Assembly: GCA_963719135.1 (NCBI GenBank)
Contig: CAVRAZ010000001.1
Location: 806,001-870,000 of the forward strand
Source of the DNA: CAVRAZ01 sp963719135
Lineage (GTDB): Bacteria; Pseudomonadota; Gammaproteobacteria; DSM-19610
Reading direction: 5' to 3'
Length of the DNA: 64,000 nucleotides
In this document: piece after piece, positions 35,713 through 45,043 of the stretch
Layout: each line of letters begins with the position of its first letter
Numbering within the stretch: the stretch's first letter is position 1
The notes under the pieces: model-generated
Told to the model about the DNA's origin: nothing
The model's database searches: none
The model's input: only the letters and a program-made list of their open reading frames with translations
Translations under genes and position numbers: made by a program

Positions 35713-36412
35713 GCTTCAGCCCATCGCCGAATTGTCCCAGGCCTGATTGCGGCGCAGCCGGATCGGCGCCTCCCGGCGATCGGCGGGCTCGTGACGCTGC
35801 GCTGCGCGTGGAGCGCGGATGTGCCGGCCCGCTCGAACTTCACCCAACGAACCGGGGCGGCAGTATACTGTCCCCCGATTTTCCCCTCTTTTACACCTAC
35901 ACCAGGTCGCCGCGCCGGAATACTCAGAATCCCGCCACCGCAGCCAGCGTGTGCCGGGCAGCAACGGATAGACGCACGCATAGACCACGTAGCCGATACG
36001 GCCGAACTGATCGAAGATCACGAACGCCGCATGTCTCTTGATTACATCATGCACTTCGGCGGCAGCGGCTACCTGCCCGAGCTGTCTGTGAGCGACGAAC
36101 CGCGGGCCGGGAGATCGCAGCGCGTCCGGGACGCGGCCGTCGTCCAGCGCACCGCGTACGCGGTATTCCCGGTGCGAAGCGCGCGCAAGACACTGATAGA
36201 AAGTATTCTGGCCCTGGTCTGAGTTCCGAGCGCCCACCGGCAAGGCGGGACACGGACCGCGCGGATAGGGCAGAATCGCTCTCTAGCGAGCCATCAGGAC
36301 GTCGACCGTCACGGCCGGGCGGCGGAAAGCAGGAGGAAGCCACAGACGCCAAGCCGTCGGCTCCCAATGCAGTGCAGCTTTGGACTTTCCAAGCGGACAC
36401 CCGGAGGTTCCA
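35713..36412. other. 700-base intergenic region
   Basis: Overlapping frames on both strands exist here, but none has a ribosome site or recognisable protein features, so I call no gene. It contains one copy of the AGTATACTGTCCCCCGATTT-type sequence (about 35871-35890). The rimK promoter must lie in the distal part. Confidence 0.4.
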
Positions 36413-37333
36413 ATGAAAATCGCCATACTTTCACGTAACCGCACGCTGTATTCGACCAGCCGGCTGGTCGAAGCCTGCGTCGCACGCGGGCACGAAGTGC
36501 GCGTACTGGACGTACTGCGGTGCTACATGAATATCACGTCGCACCGCCCGCAGATCCATTACAGGGGCGAGAGCCTGGCCGGTTTCGATATCGTTATTCC
36601 GCGCATCGGCGCCTCGGTGACCTTCTACGGCACCGCCGTGCTCAGGCAGTTCGAGATGATGGGCGTCTATCCATTGAACGAGTCGGTGGCCATCTCGCGC
36701 TCGCGCGACAAGCTGCGCGCCTTGCAGTTGCTGGCGCGCGAAGGCATCGGCCTGCCGGTCACCGGGTTCGCGCACAAACCGGACGACGTGCAGGATCTCC
36801 TGGCGCAGGTGGGCGGCGCACCGGTGGTGGTCAAGCTGCTCGAAGGCACCCAGGGCATTGGCGTCGTGCTGGCGGAAACGCACAAGGCGGCTGAAAGCGT
36901 GATCGAGGCCTTCATGGGGCTCAAGGCCAACATACTGGTGCAGGAGTTCATCAAGGAGGCCGGCGGCGCCGATCTGCGCTGCTTCGTGGTCGGCGACAAG
37001 GTCGTCGCGGCCATCAAGCGGCAGGGCAAGGAAGGCGAATTCAAATCCAACCTGCACCGTGGCGGCCATGCCGCGGTGGTGAAGCTCACGCCCGAGGAGC
37101 GCTCGACGGCGGTGCGCGCCGCGAAAATCATCGGCCTGGACGTGTGCGGCGTGGACGTGCTGCGATCCAACCACGGCTCGGTGATCATGGAGGTGAATTC
37201 GTCGCCCGGCCTTGAGGGGATAGAGAAAGCAACCGGCCTGAATATCGCCGACCTCATAGTCGCGCATGCCGAGAAGCGGGCGAATTCGACCAGCGGCAAG
37301 AAAACCCGAACCCACACACGCGGCAAAGGCTGA
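36413..37333 (+). CDS. rimK: RimK-type ATP-grasp glutamate ligase
   Basis: 306 residues from ATG 36413, preceded by GGAGG. It starts MKIAILSRNRTLYSTSRLVEA and carries the RimK ATP-grasp features: SRDKLRALQLLAREGIGLPVT, VVKLLEGTQGIGVVLAET, VQEFIKEAGGADLRCFVVGDKVVAAIKRQ and EVNSSPGLEGIEKATG. The family adds Glu residues to the C-terminus of ribosomal protein S6 or to other acceptors. It is followed after 3 bases by an M14-like amidohydrolase gene, an arrangement suggesting linked ligation and hydrolysis. The C-terminal tail is basic. Confidence 0.92.
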   Translation: MKIAILSRNRTLYSTSRLVEACVARGHEVRVLDVLRCYMNITSHRPQIHYRGESLAGFDIVIPRIGASVTFYGTAVLRQFEMMGVYPLNESVAISRSRDKLRALQLLAREGIGLPVTGFAHKPDDVQDLLAQVGGAPVVVKLLEGTQGIGVVLAETHKAAESVIEAFMGLKANILVQEFIKEAGGADLRCFVVGDKVVAAIKRQGKEGEFKSNLHRGGHAAVVKLTPEERSTAVRAAKIIGLDVCGVDVLRSNHGSVIMEVNSSPGLEGIEKATGLNIADLIVAHAEKRANSTSGKKTRTHTRGKG

Positions 37334-37336
37334 CCG

Positions 37337-38359
37337 GTGGCCGGGATAGTGCAAATCGGCGGCCACGCGGTCAAGACCGGCGAGCGTATCCTGGTCGATC
37401 TGCCGCTGCCGCGCCTCTACACCCATGCCGTCACCACCATGCCGGTGCACGTGGTGCGCGGCCGCCGCGACGGTCCGGTCCTGATGGTCAGCGCCGCAAT
37501 CCACGGCGACGAACTGAACGGCGTGGAGATCATACACCGGCTGCTGCGCGGAAAACTGTTGCGGCAACTGGCCGGAACCCTCGTCGCCATCCCGATGGTC
37601 AACGTTTACGGCGTATTGCAGCGGTCCCGTTACCTGCCGGACCGGCGCGATCTTAACCGTTCGTTTCCTGGCTCGGACAGCGGCTCCATGACGGCGCGAC
37701 TGGCCAATATTCTGATGGACGAAATCGTGCGGCATTGCACGCACGGTGTCGATCTGCACACTGGCGCGGTGCACCGGCACAATCTGCCGCAGATCCGCGC
37801 CAATCTGGACGATCAGGAAACAGCCAGGCTGGCTCACGCCTTCGGCGTTCCGGTATTGCTCAACTCCAGCATGCGCGACGGATCGCTGCGCGAGGCGGCG
37901 AACGAGTTGGGTATCCCCATGTTGCTGTATGAGGCCGGCGAAGCCCTGCGCCTCGACGAAGTATCGATCCGCGCCGGCGTCAAGGGGATCATCAACGTCA
38001 TGCGCGTTCTCGGCATGCTGCCGCCGTCACGCTCCAGGCGCAGCGTCCAGGAACCCTTCGTTGCGCGCTCCAGCACCTGGGTGCGCGCGCCCGAGAGCGG
38101 CCTGTTGCAGGCGCTGGTTCCCCTGGGCGCCCAGGTTCGCAGGAAGCAGGTGTTGGGCCGCATAACCGACCCGGTCACTGGCGAGGAAACCTCAGTCGAA
38201 ACGCGCGTCGGTGGCGTGGTGATCTGCAGAAACCACCTGCCGCTGGTGCACGAAGGCGAAGCCCTGTTCCACGTCGCGAGGTTCGAGGATGACCCGAAAG
38301 ATGTGGCCGATGCCGTGGAGGAATTCAACACCCTCCTTTATCCTGACCCGGCTGTTTGA
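37337..38359 (+). CDS. Succinylglutamate desuccinylase/aspartoacylase-family protein
   Basis: 340 residues with a GTG start 3 bases after the rimK stop. It is an M14-like zinc hydrolase: zinc ligands in AAIHGDELNGVEIIHRLL (His and Glu) and a later His in HGVDLHTGAVHRHNLPQIRANL, with a catalytic-type Glu in LLYEAGEAL. The C-terminal part resembles the beta-barrel of the AstE/aspartoacylase group. Translational proximity to rimK suggests it removes or processes the amino-acid tails or peptides made by RimK (inference). Confidence 0.88.
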   Translation: MAGIVQIGGHAVKTGERILVDLPLPRLYTHAVTTMPVHVVRGRRDGPVLMVSAAIHGDELNGVEIIHRLLRGKLLRQLAGTLVAIPMVNVYGVLQRSRYLPDRRDLNRSFPGSDSGSMTARLANILMDEIVRHCTHGVDLHTGAVHRHNLPQIRANLDDQETARLAHAFGVPVLLNSSMRDGSLREAANELGIPMLLYEAGEALRLDEVSIRAGVKGIINVMRVLGMLPPSRSRRSVQEPFVARSSTWVRAPESGLLQALVPLGAQVRRKQVLGRITDPVTGEETSVETRVGGVVICRNHLPLVHEGEALFHVARFEDDPKDVADAVEEFNTLLYPDPAV

Positions 38360-38408
38360 CGCCCGCTGCGCGCCGCGTTTCCTGTACAGGGCCGTCGCGC
38401 CGGCCGGT

Positions 38409-39227
38409 TCAAACAGGGCTGCGGGTGGCGGCGTTGGCCTTGTGCGGGATCGCTTGCGCCAAGGACGTTTCTTCGATCCGCACCGCGCGCGAACGCGCAC
38501 CCCAGTCGATGAGTTCCATACGTCCGTCGGGATGCTCGACGATCGCCGTGCAACTGTCGACCCAGTCGCCGCAGTTGATGTAGACCACGCCTTCGATCAC
38601 CTTGATCGCGGCGGCGTGGATATGTCCACAGATGACGCCGGTCACGGCGCGCTCCTTCACATAGTGCACCACCGATTCCTCGAAATCGAAGATGAAATTG
38701 ACCGCGCTCTTGACCTTGCGTTTCGCGTAGCCGGAAAGCGACCAGTACCCGGCCACGCCGAGGCTGCGCCGCACCCAGGACAGCAGCGCGTTGAGTCTCA
38801 CCAGGAACTCGTAGGCGCGGTCGCCCAGCACGGCAAGCCAGCGGTGGTACCGCGTGACCTGATCGAACTCGTCGCCGTGGATCAGCAGATAGCGCCTGCC
38901 GTCCGCGGCGGTGTGGACGTAGTCGTGCAGGAGCTGCACGTGGCCGAACGAGACGCCGACGTGCTCGCGCAGCGCCTCGTCGTGATTGCCGGGAACCAAC
39001 ACCACCCGGGTGCCGTGTCGCGCGCGCTTGAGAATCTTCTGCACCACCGTGTTCTGCGCGGTCGACCAATAGACGCCGCGACTCAGGACCCAGAAATCGA
39101 CGATGTCGCCGACCAGAAAGAGGTATTCGGAGTCGTACTCGCGCAGAAATTCCAGCAGACTGTCCGCCTGGCAGGCGCGCGTCCCCAGGTGGACGTCGGA
39201 GAGAAAGATGGAGCGGACTTCCGCCAC
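38409..39227 (-). CDS. Metallophosphoesterase, UDP-2,3-diacylglucosamine diphosphatase-like
   Basis: 272 residues. The calcineurin-like motifs are complete: FLSDVHLGT (DxH), VGDIVDFW (GDxxD), VPGNHDEALREHVG (GNHD), LIHGDEFD and CGHIHAAAI (GHxH). This branch is often annotated as UDP-2,3-diacylglucosamine diphosphatase (LpxH-like). The true substrate in LpxH2-type proteins is uncertain. It lies 5 bases downstream of the stop of a broken betaine-lipid-synthase-like gene and on the same strand, so lipid or envelope metabolism fits the context. Confidence 0.82.
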   Translation of the reverse strand: MAEVRSIFLSDVHLGTRACQADSLLEFLREYDSEYLFLVGDIVDFWVLSRGVYWSTAQNTVVQKILKRARHGTRVVLVPGNHDEALREHVGVSFGHVQLLHDYVHTAADGRRYLLIHGDEFDQVTRYHRWLAVLGDRAYEFLVRLNALLSWVRRSLGVAGYWSLSGYAKRKVKSAVNFIFDFEESVVHYVKERAVTGVICGHIHAAAIKVIEGVVYINCGDWVDSCTAIVEHPDGRMELIDWGARSRAVRIEETSLAQAIPHKANAATRSPV

Positions 39228-39232
39228 CGGCC

Positions 39233-40877
39233 CTACTTCGCCGCCGCCGGCCGCACGGGCTTGCGGCCGACGATCACATTATAGGGCACGCGCAGTCCGG
39301 GCAGATAAGGCAGGGGCGCGGTCCGTTCGAGACACCGGTGATCGGGCAGTCGCCGGCGCAGGCAGCGCAGTTGATCGGGCGTCACGTGCACGCCGTCATG
39401 GGCGAACCACCGCGGCCAGAAGAACCGGGCAAAAGCACCGTGCCGCCGCTCGCCGGCAGCCGGCTTTGCGCCCGAGACATAGAAATCCACGACGCGGGGC
39501 GTCCCGCCCGGCTTGAGCATGGCCAGCGCGTTGTCGATGGCCGCGCGCCAGTCCGGAATTATGGTCAGCGAATAGGAAAAATAGACGCAGTCGGCGAGGT
39601 GCGCCGGCCGGTACCTGACCGCATCGGCTTCCACCACGCGCACGTTGGGAAACCGGTCGGCGAGATCGCGCACCCGGTCATGCCGCTGCAGCGCCCGGGC
39701 CAGCGATTCGTCGAAGACGAGACGGTCCCGCAACCGCCCGCCTTCGAGTCCAGGATCGATGAAGTCGAGATAGGACGGCGCCGCGTGCGCGCCGCGGAAA
39801 ATCACGCGCGCCCCGGGTGCGGCGTGGGCGAGTATTTCGACCCACTCGCGCGTGAGCGCTTCCGGGTGGTAGCAGCTCATCCAGTCCCTGTGGTCGAGAA
39901 GGACGAATTTGGAGATGCGCGCGTCGGGGCTCTGCAGAAAATCCGTGACGGTGCAGGTGTGGACGCGGATGCGGTCGGCGAGCCCGTCCTTCAGCGCGGC
40001 GAAGTGCTCCCGCTGGAGGTACCGCGGACAACAGGTCTCGGAGTAGCGGCCACGCAGGTAGAGGCTCCAGAAACAGTTGGTCCCTACCGGGAGCTGGCGG
40101 AAGACGTACTCGATCGCAGCGCGGACAAAGCCGGCGACGCCCTGCACGTGCTGCGCCTGCACCTGCCCGCGCTGCGGATAGGGCACGCCGGGCAGACTCA
40201 GGGTGAATTGGCGCGAGAGCGTCCAGTTGACGCCGCTCGTGCAGATGAACGGACACACGCGCGTGTCGTAGACGTGGCGCCGATCGTGCAGCGAACGCGT
40301 CTCGAAGCGTTCTGAAACGCTCGAGGCAAGCCGCGGGCGGAGCTTGCGATAGCCATGAAACAGACGCGCCACCAGCCCCGCGAGCCCACGGAAATAAATA
40401 GAAACTCCCGCGCGGGTTGGCGAACCCATCGGTGCGGCGGTCCCAGAACGCGCGCGCAAAGGATGACAGCTCGTCGCGCAAAGCGCTGCGGTAGAGGCCA
40501 TCGAAGTCGCGCTGGCGGCAGTCGCCGAAGATGGCGAAGAAGTCCTCGAAATCCAGGCGGCGGATGCCGGCCAGGTTCAGTTCCAGCAGCGCCGTCTGGC
40601 GCGGGTTCGCATCCACCGCATGAATGCGGCGCGGGCTCGAAAGCGCGTAGTCGAGGACATTGCAGCCGGCGCTCGTGATCACGAGCAGCGTATCGTCGGC
40701 CGTCAGGTTGAGGGCAGCCTGGTCGACCGCGGGGTCTTCCCAGCACGTGTTGTAGACCGGCGATCGCGAATAGACGGCGTCGAACAGCTTCTGATCGATC
40801 CGGTCGGAAATCGTCGGCACAAGCTTCAGGGCAGCCTCCTTACATCGGGTCGGCATGTAAATGGTGGGAGGATGCAC
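39233..40877 (-). pseudogene. Broken BtaA-BtaB-type (DUF3419) betaine-lipid synthase gene
   Basis: The N-terminal frame (40877 to about 40400) reads YNTCWEDPAVDQAALNL, then VITSAGCNVLDYALSSPRRI and HAVDANPRQTALLELNLAGI, the DUF3419/BtaA signature. The frame then shifts; the rest (NCFWSLYLRGRYSETCCPRYL, LLDHRDWM) lies in the frame ending at 39233. The shift coincides with a tandem AATA AATA at 40393-40400; removing one copy restores GSFYFRGLAGLVARLF. Downstream, BtaA jumps to the C-terminal half of a BtaB-like methyltransferase (VYFSYSLTIIPDWRAAIDNAL) with no SAM glycine motif. Both lesions argue for inactivation. BtaA/BtaB make the headgroup of DGTS betaine lipids. Confidence 0.75.
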
Positions 40878-41174
40878 GGCGAATATGACGATTGCGTGTC
40901 CGTCATGCGACCGGATGGTTACCGGCGCCTGATCTGTCGCGGGGAACGCGGCGTCCGGCGAAGCGCGTCACGCGACTGTAACGCGCTGTGGGTACTCTTT
41001 CGCAGTCATTGAGGCTTGCCTGACAGACTATCCGCCTTTGCCGTCATCCCGGCGCAGGCCGGAATCCATTGGCGTGGCGGCGACTGGATCCCGGCCTGCG
41101 CCGGGATGACGGTCAGACTTGTCAATCATTTTTACAAGTCTCAACAAGCCCTCGATTCTTCATTTCCCCGTTTC
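40878..41174. other. Intergenic region with REP-like palindrome
   Basis: 297 bases between two minus-strand genes. The only structure I see is the palindrome at 41041-41112. Confidence 0.4.
41041..41112. repeat. REP-like palindrome
   Basis: CGTCATCCCGGCGCAGGCCGG at the left end is mirrored by CCGGCCTGCGCCGGGATGACG at the right with a 30-base centre. It is a second copy of the element at 32157-32222. Confidence 0.8.
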
Positions 41175-42896
41175 TTAGGCGCCGGCCTTCGCCTGGTGCA
41201 GCGTCACCTGCGTGAAGGGTATTTCCCAGTTAAACGCCGTGCACGCCTCGACGCACCAGCACTGCAGCGCGCGCCGCAAGCGTTCGTACTGATTGGCCAG
41301 GCTGCCGTCGAAATCGGCGAGCACCACCAGGTCCAGCGAGGATGTGTTGGCGCGCTGGAACTCCACCCGCAGGTTGTACAGCCGGTCGGCGTACCCGGCT
41401 TCGCCGATACGCCGTTTCACGAAGGCTTGCAGTTGCTCCGGGATGGTGTTCACGCTATCGCGCTGGAGGCCGTAGCTGATGCCGATGGTTTCTTTCAGGC
41501 GGAAATTGCGCGACAGGTTGAGCGGCGACAGGGCGAGAAAATCGGCGGTCTTGTAGGTGCGGTGCGCGCCGCCGAGCGCCACCAGTTCGACCAGCTCCTG
41601 GGTGATGCCCGTCACCTTGCCGTTCATCCCGTCGCTCAGCAGCACCCAGTCGCCGCGCTCGCACGGGAACCAGGGGTCGTCGTTCTGATAGGGTCTGGAC
41701 TTGAGATCGACCAGGTCGTCGATGCGCACGCGCTGGCAGATGCCGGCCGTCGGATTTTCGAGAATGCTGAAAATGTTGATCTGCCTGACCCGCCACGGCA
41801 GTCCGTCGAGGTCGATGCGCTCGTCTTCGCGCACCGAACCGACATTGAGAAACAACTGGATCTGCTGCCAGTAGCGCGGCAGCGCGTGGCGCAGCGTCAG
41901 GCCGATGCCGATCAGCAGCAGGATGCCGAGGCTGAACAGCACCCAGTCCTCGACCACGTAGAACACCACCATCGGACCGATGATGGCCAGAAACCCGGTG
42001 ACCAGGCGGTGCAGCAGATCGAGCAGCCGCAAGCGGAATCTGCGGTGTTCCGCCTTGTAGCCGGGGATCAGTCGCAGCATCGCGGCGTAACTCAGCCGCG
42101 AGACCAGCAGCACCGCGGCAACGACCAGCAATGCCTGAATCAGGTAGAGTCCGCGCGCCTGAAAGAAGGATTTCAGGTAACTCTGCGAGGCTTCGGCCAG
42201 GGTGGCCTCCGAACGCTCCAGTTTTTCCAACTGCCATTCGGCCGACTGGACCTCGCTCTGCATGAACGTCAACTGCTTGTTCCATTCCGCCAGCATGCCC
42301 TGCAGGTACTGTTCGAGCGCCGGGTCGTCGGCGGCCTGCAGCAGGCGGGTGATATTGGCGACCGCGCGTTCCGTGACCGGCAGTTTCGCGCGGTAGTAGG
42401 CGATCTTGTCCTTCAGATCGGACTTCTGCCGCACGCGGCTGGTCATGTCTTTCAGCTCTTTCAGCGCGGGGCGCAACAGGGAAAACAGCTCCTGCTGGAA
42501 ATCGAATTTCGTTTCCTGGGATGCCCGCAGGCTGCCGATGTCCGCGCCCGCCGCGATCTCGCTGAGATTGCGGGTCGTGGTGCGCAGGTCGTCGTCGAGC
42601 TTGTCGATCTGCGCCTGCATTTCCTTTTTTTCCGCCACGCCCTGGGTCGCTTCCAGGTTTGCGGTCAGCTTCGCGATATCGCTTTTCAGTTGGCCCTGCA
42701 GCCGGATCAGCGAGTCCAGCGCGGTGATCGTGCTTGCGACCTGGGTCGAGTCCGCCGGCGCCGTGGCGTCGGCCGCGGGCGCCGGCCCGCAGCCCAGCAC
42801 CAGCAACGCCAGGATGAGCAGCAACGGATAGGGCCGCGGGCCGCGGCCGGGCGCGCGGCGGTCAGCGTCAGTTCGGTCGTTCGCACAATGGAGCAT
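41175..42896 (-). CDS. MscS-like mechanosensitive-channel-family membrane protein
   Basis: 573 residues. A signal or lipobox-like N-terminus (LLLILALLVLGCGPAPA) leads to a long periplasmic coiled-coil region (about 50-240, many Leu/Lys/Glu heptads such as LKSDIAKLTANLEATQGVAEKKEMQ). Three to four helices follow at about 245-345. A cytoplasmic beta domain reads ERGDWVLLSDGMNGKVTGITQELVELVALGG, matching the MscS pore-proximal domain, and an alpha/beta C-terminal domain ends the protein. This layout fits large MscS-type proteins with periplasmic extensions. Channel function is inferred. Confidence 0.65.
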   Translation of the reverse strand: MLHCANDRTDADRRAPGRGPRPYPLLLILALLVLGCGPAPAADATAPADSTQVASTITALDSLIRLQGQLKSDIAKLTANLEATQGVAEKKEMQAQIDKLDDDLRTTTRNLSEIAAGADIGSLRASQETKFDFQQELFSLLRPALKELKDMTSRVRQKSDLKDKIAYYRAKLPVTERAVANITRLLQAADDPALEQYLQGMLAEWNKQLTFMQSEVQSAEWQLEKLERSEATLAEASQSYLKSFFQARGLYLIQALLVVAAVLLVSRLSYAAMLRLIPGYKAEHRRFRLRLLDLLHRLVTGFLAIIGPMVVFYVVEDWVLFSLGILLLIGIGLTLRHALPRYWQQIQLFLNVGSVREDERIDLDGLPWRVRQINIFSILENPTAGICQRVRIDDLVDLKSRPYQNDDPWFPCERGDWVLLSDGMNGKVTGITQELVELVALGGAHRTYKTADFLALSPLNLSRNFRLKETIGISYGLQRDSVNTIPEQLQAFVKRRIGEAGYADRLYNLRVEFQRANTSSLDLVVLADFDGSLANQYERLRRALQCWCVEACTAFNWEIPFTQVTLHQAKAGA

Positions 42897-43378
42897 GCAG
42901 CAATTCCTTGGGGGTCCGGCGTTGATCGGGTTGTTGCGTTCCTGGCGGACATTGCAGCGAAAGTATCACGAGCAGGGCGCGAACAAAAAGACCGTTTGCG
43001 CCGCGTGGCCTGTGGCCGCCAATTGGCCGGGGATCGCGCGAGCCTCGACCGGCGCGCCAGCTACCGGTATGTCCGCCGGCACGGAGCCGGGAATACCGCA
43101 CAGAGTGCTGGCGCCGGGCCGCTTCTCCCGGGGGTGCGTCTACCAATCAGGCAAGTCTTCATGGTCGCCACAGCGGATGGACAGAGTGACCAGACACTCT
43201 GTCAATGACTCCGGCAGCAGCCGGAGACTGCTTCGCTTGCAACGACGGCCGCAGCGCAAAAACCCGGAGATTCCGCAACGGTTCTATCACCATCGGTGAT
43301 TCCCGGATTCGCCGCCTGTGTTCCAGAAACCCGGTCAGGAGTACAGTGTCAGGCTACGGGTTGCCCTGGAGCCGGCGA
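42897..43378. other. Intergenic region between divergent genes
   Basis: 482 bases between the MscS-like gene and the cytochrome b gene. I see a perfect seven-base-pair hairpin CTCCGGC-AGCA-GCCGGAG near 43206-43223 and nothing else I can support. Confidence 0.4.
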
Positions 43379-44227
43379 ATGCACAAGACCCCGGAAACCG
43401 GGACCGAATCGCAGCGGCCCCTCCATTACCGCCACCGACTGCCGGTGCGGATCACGCACTGGATCAACGTGCTCGCGTTCTTCGTCCTGCTGATGAGCGG
43501 ACTGCAGATCTTCAACGCGCATCCGGAACTCAACTGGGGCAAATCGTCCTATACCGGCAAGCCGCCGCTGCTGGCGCTGCGGGCGGAGATGACGAACGAA
43601 GGTCCGGCCGGTGTTACCGAGGTGTTCGGACATACCTTCGATACCACGGGCGTGCTCGGGCTGTCCGGCGGCGCTGGCGAGACGCCGGAACCGCGCGGGT
43701 TCCCGGCGTGGGCGACGCTGCCCGGTCCGCGCTGGCTGGCCATGGCGCGGCGCTGGCACCTGTTCTTCGCCTGGGTGTTCGTCATCAACGGCCTGCTCTA
43801 CCTGGCGTGGACCATCGGCAGCGGGCATCTGTCGCGCGATCTGAAACCGACGCGCGCCGACTGGCGCTCCCTCGGCCGGTCGATCCTGGAGCACCTGCTG
43901 TTCCGTCATCCGAGAGGCGAGGCCGCGACACGCTACAACGTGCTGCAGAAGCTCACCTACCTCATCGTCATCTTCGGCTTGCTGCCGCTGGTCATCCTGA
44001 TGGGCTGGGCGATGTCGCCCTGGCTCGACAGCCTGCTGCCCGGCTGGATCGACATCGTCGGCGGCCGCCAGTCGGCGCGCACCCTGCACTTTATCGCCGC
44101 CTGGACGCTGGTGGCGTTCGTGCTCATCCACGTCGTCGAGGCGATCGTGACCGGCCTGTGGAACAACCTGCGCAGCATGGTCACCGGCCACTACCGGATA
44201 CCGGAGGATCGCCGTGAATCCGACTGA
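43379..44227 (+). CDS. Cytochrome b561-family membrane subunit
   Basis: 282 residues from ATG 43379 with GGAG upstream. Four main helices carry His in typical heme-b positions: RITHWINVLAFFVLLMSGLQIF, RRWHLFFAWVFVINGLLYLA, LTYLIVIFGLLPLVILMGWAM and RTLHFIAAWTLVAFVLIHVVEA. It overlaps the molybdoprotein gene by 14 bases and probably passes electrons between the quinone pool and that periplasmic partner, as in YedZ/YedY-like or b561-molybdoprotein pairs. The upstream in-frame extension to 43205 is not needed. Confidence 0.9.
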   Translation: MHKTPETGTESQRPLHYRHRLPVRITHWINVLAFFVLLMSGLQIFNAHPELNWGKSSYTGKPPLLALRAEMTNEGPAGVTEVFGHTFDTTGVLGLSGGAGETPEPRGFPAWATLPGPRWLAMARRWHLFFAWVFVINGLLYLAWTIGSGHLSRDLKPTRADWRSLGRSILEHLLFRHPRGEAATRYNVLQKLTYLIVIFGLLPLVILMGWAMSPWLDSLLPGWIDIVGGRQSARTLHFIAAWTLVAFVLIHVVEAIVTGLWNNLRSMVTGHYRIPEDRRESD

Positions 44228-44984
44228 AGCGAGCCGGCGCCGGTTTCTCGCGCGCGCCGTCGCTGCGGGCGCGGCCCTGTTGCTGTCCGGTTGCGACCGT
44301 CTGTCGCAGACGGACTGGTTTCCGCGGCTTCTGGGCTTCGGCGAGAAACTCAGCGCAACCGCGCAGCGGCTGCTGACTTCGCGCCGGTCGATGGCGCAGG
44401 AGTTCACCGCAGCGGACCTGTCGCCGGCGTTCCGCAGCAACGGCACGGCGAATCCCGCCGACAGCCGCTACCAGGCGCTGGCGGCCGGCGGCTTCGCCGA
44501 CTACCGCCTCGAGGTTTCCGGTCTGGTCGAACGGCCCGCCGCATTCTCGCTGGCGCAATTGAAAGCCCTGCCCGCGCGCACCCAGATCACCCGCCACGAT
44601 TGCGTCGAAGGCTGGAGCGCCATCGGCAAATGGAAAGGCGCACGCCTCGCCGCCCTGCTCGACCAGGTCAAACCGAAAGCGCAAGCACGTTACCTGGTGT
44701 TCTATTGCGCCGACCCGATGGACCGCAGCGGCAATCGCTATTACGAAAGCATCGACCTGGAAGACGCCTACCACCCGCAGACCATCCTCGCCTACGAACT
44801 CAACGACCAGCCGCTGCCGATCAAGAACGGCGCACCGATCCGCGTGCGCGTCGAACGCCAGCTCGGCTACAAGATGGCGAAGTACATCATGCGCATCGAA
44901 CTGGTCGATGGCTTCGAGCAGATTGCGGGCGGGAAAGGCGGATATTGGGAAGATCGCGGGTATGAGTGGTTTGCGGGGATTTGA
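44214..44984 (+). CDS. Molybdopterin-dependent oxidoreductase, YedY/sulfite-oxidase-fold, lipoprotein
   Basis: 256 residues. The N-terminus combines a twin-arginine motif (SRRRFLARA) with a lipobox (LLLSGC, Cys27), suggesting Tat export and lipid anchoring. The sulfite-oxidase-fold core has the molybdenum-ligating Cys130 in ITRHDCVEGWSAIGKWKG, then VFYCADPMDRSGNRYYESIDL and LNDQPLPIKNGAPIRVRVERQLGYKMAKYI. It lacks the C-terminal dimerisation domain of SorA. The substrate is unknown. The coupled cytochrome b suggests membrane electron exchange. Confidence 0.9.
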   Translation: MNPTEASRRRFLARAVAAGAALLLSGCDRLSQTDWFPRLLGFGEKLSATAQRLLTSRRSMAQEFTAADLSPAFRSNGTANPADSRYQALAAGGFADYRLEVSGLVERPAAFSLAQLKALPARTQITRHDCVEGWSAIGKWKGARLAALLDQVKPKAQARYLVFYCADPMDRSGNRYYESIDLEDAYHPQTILAYELNDQPLPIKNGAPIRVRVERQLGYKMAKYIMRIELVDGFEQIAGGKGGYWEDRGYEWFAGI

Positions 44985-45043
44985 CGGGACGCCCAAGGGC
45001 AGCAATGGAGACGGCTTGCGCCTTCGCCAGCGGCTGCAGGTTC

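Noticed and set aside
35716..36243. Overlapping ORFs on both strands in the rimK upstream region
   Set aside because: No ribosome site, no family pattern, and each strand's frame spans a repeat sequence.
41016..43208. 730-residue plus-strand frame opposite the MscS-like gene
   Set aside because: Starts inside a REP-like palindrome and has Gln/Arg/His-rich shadow composition; the minus frame has signal, coiled coil and MscS domain.
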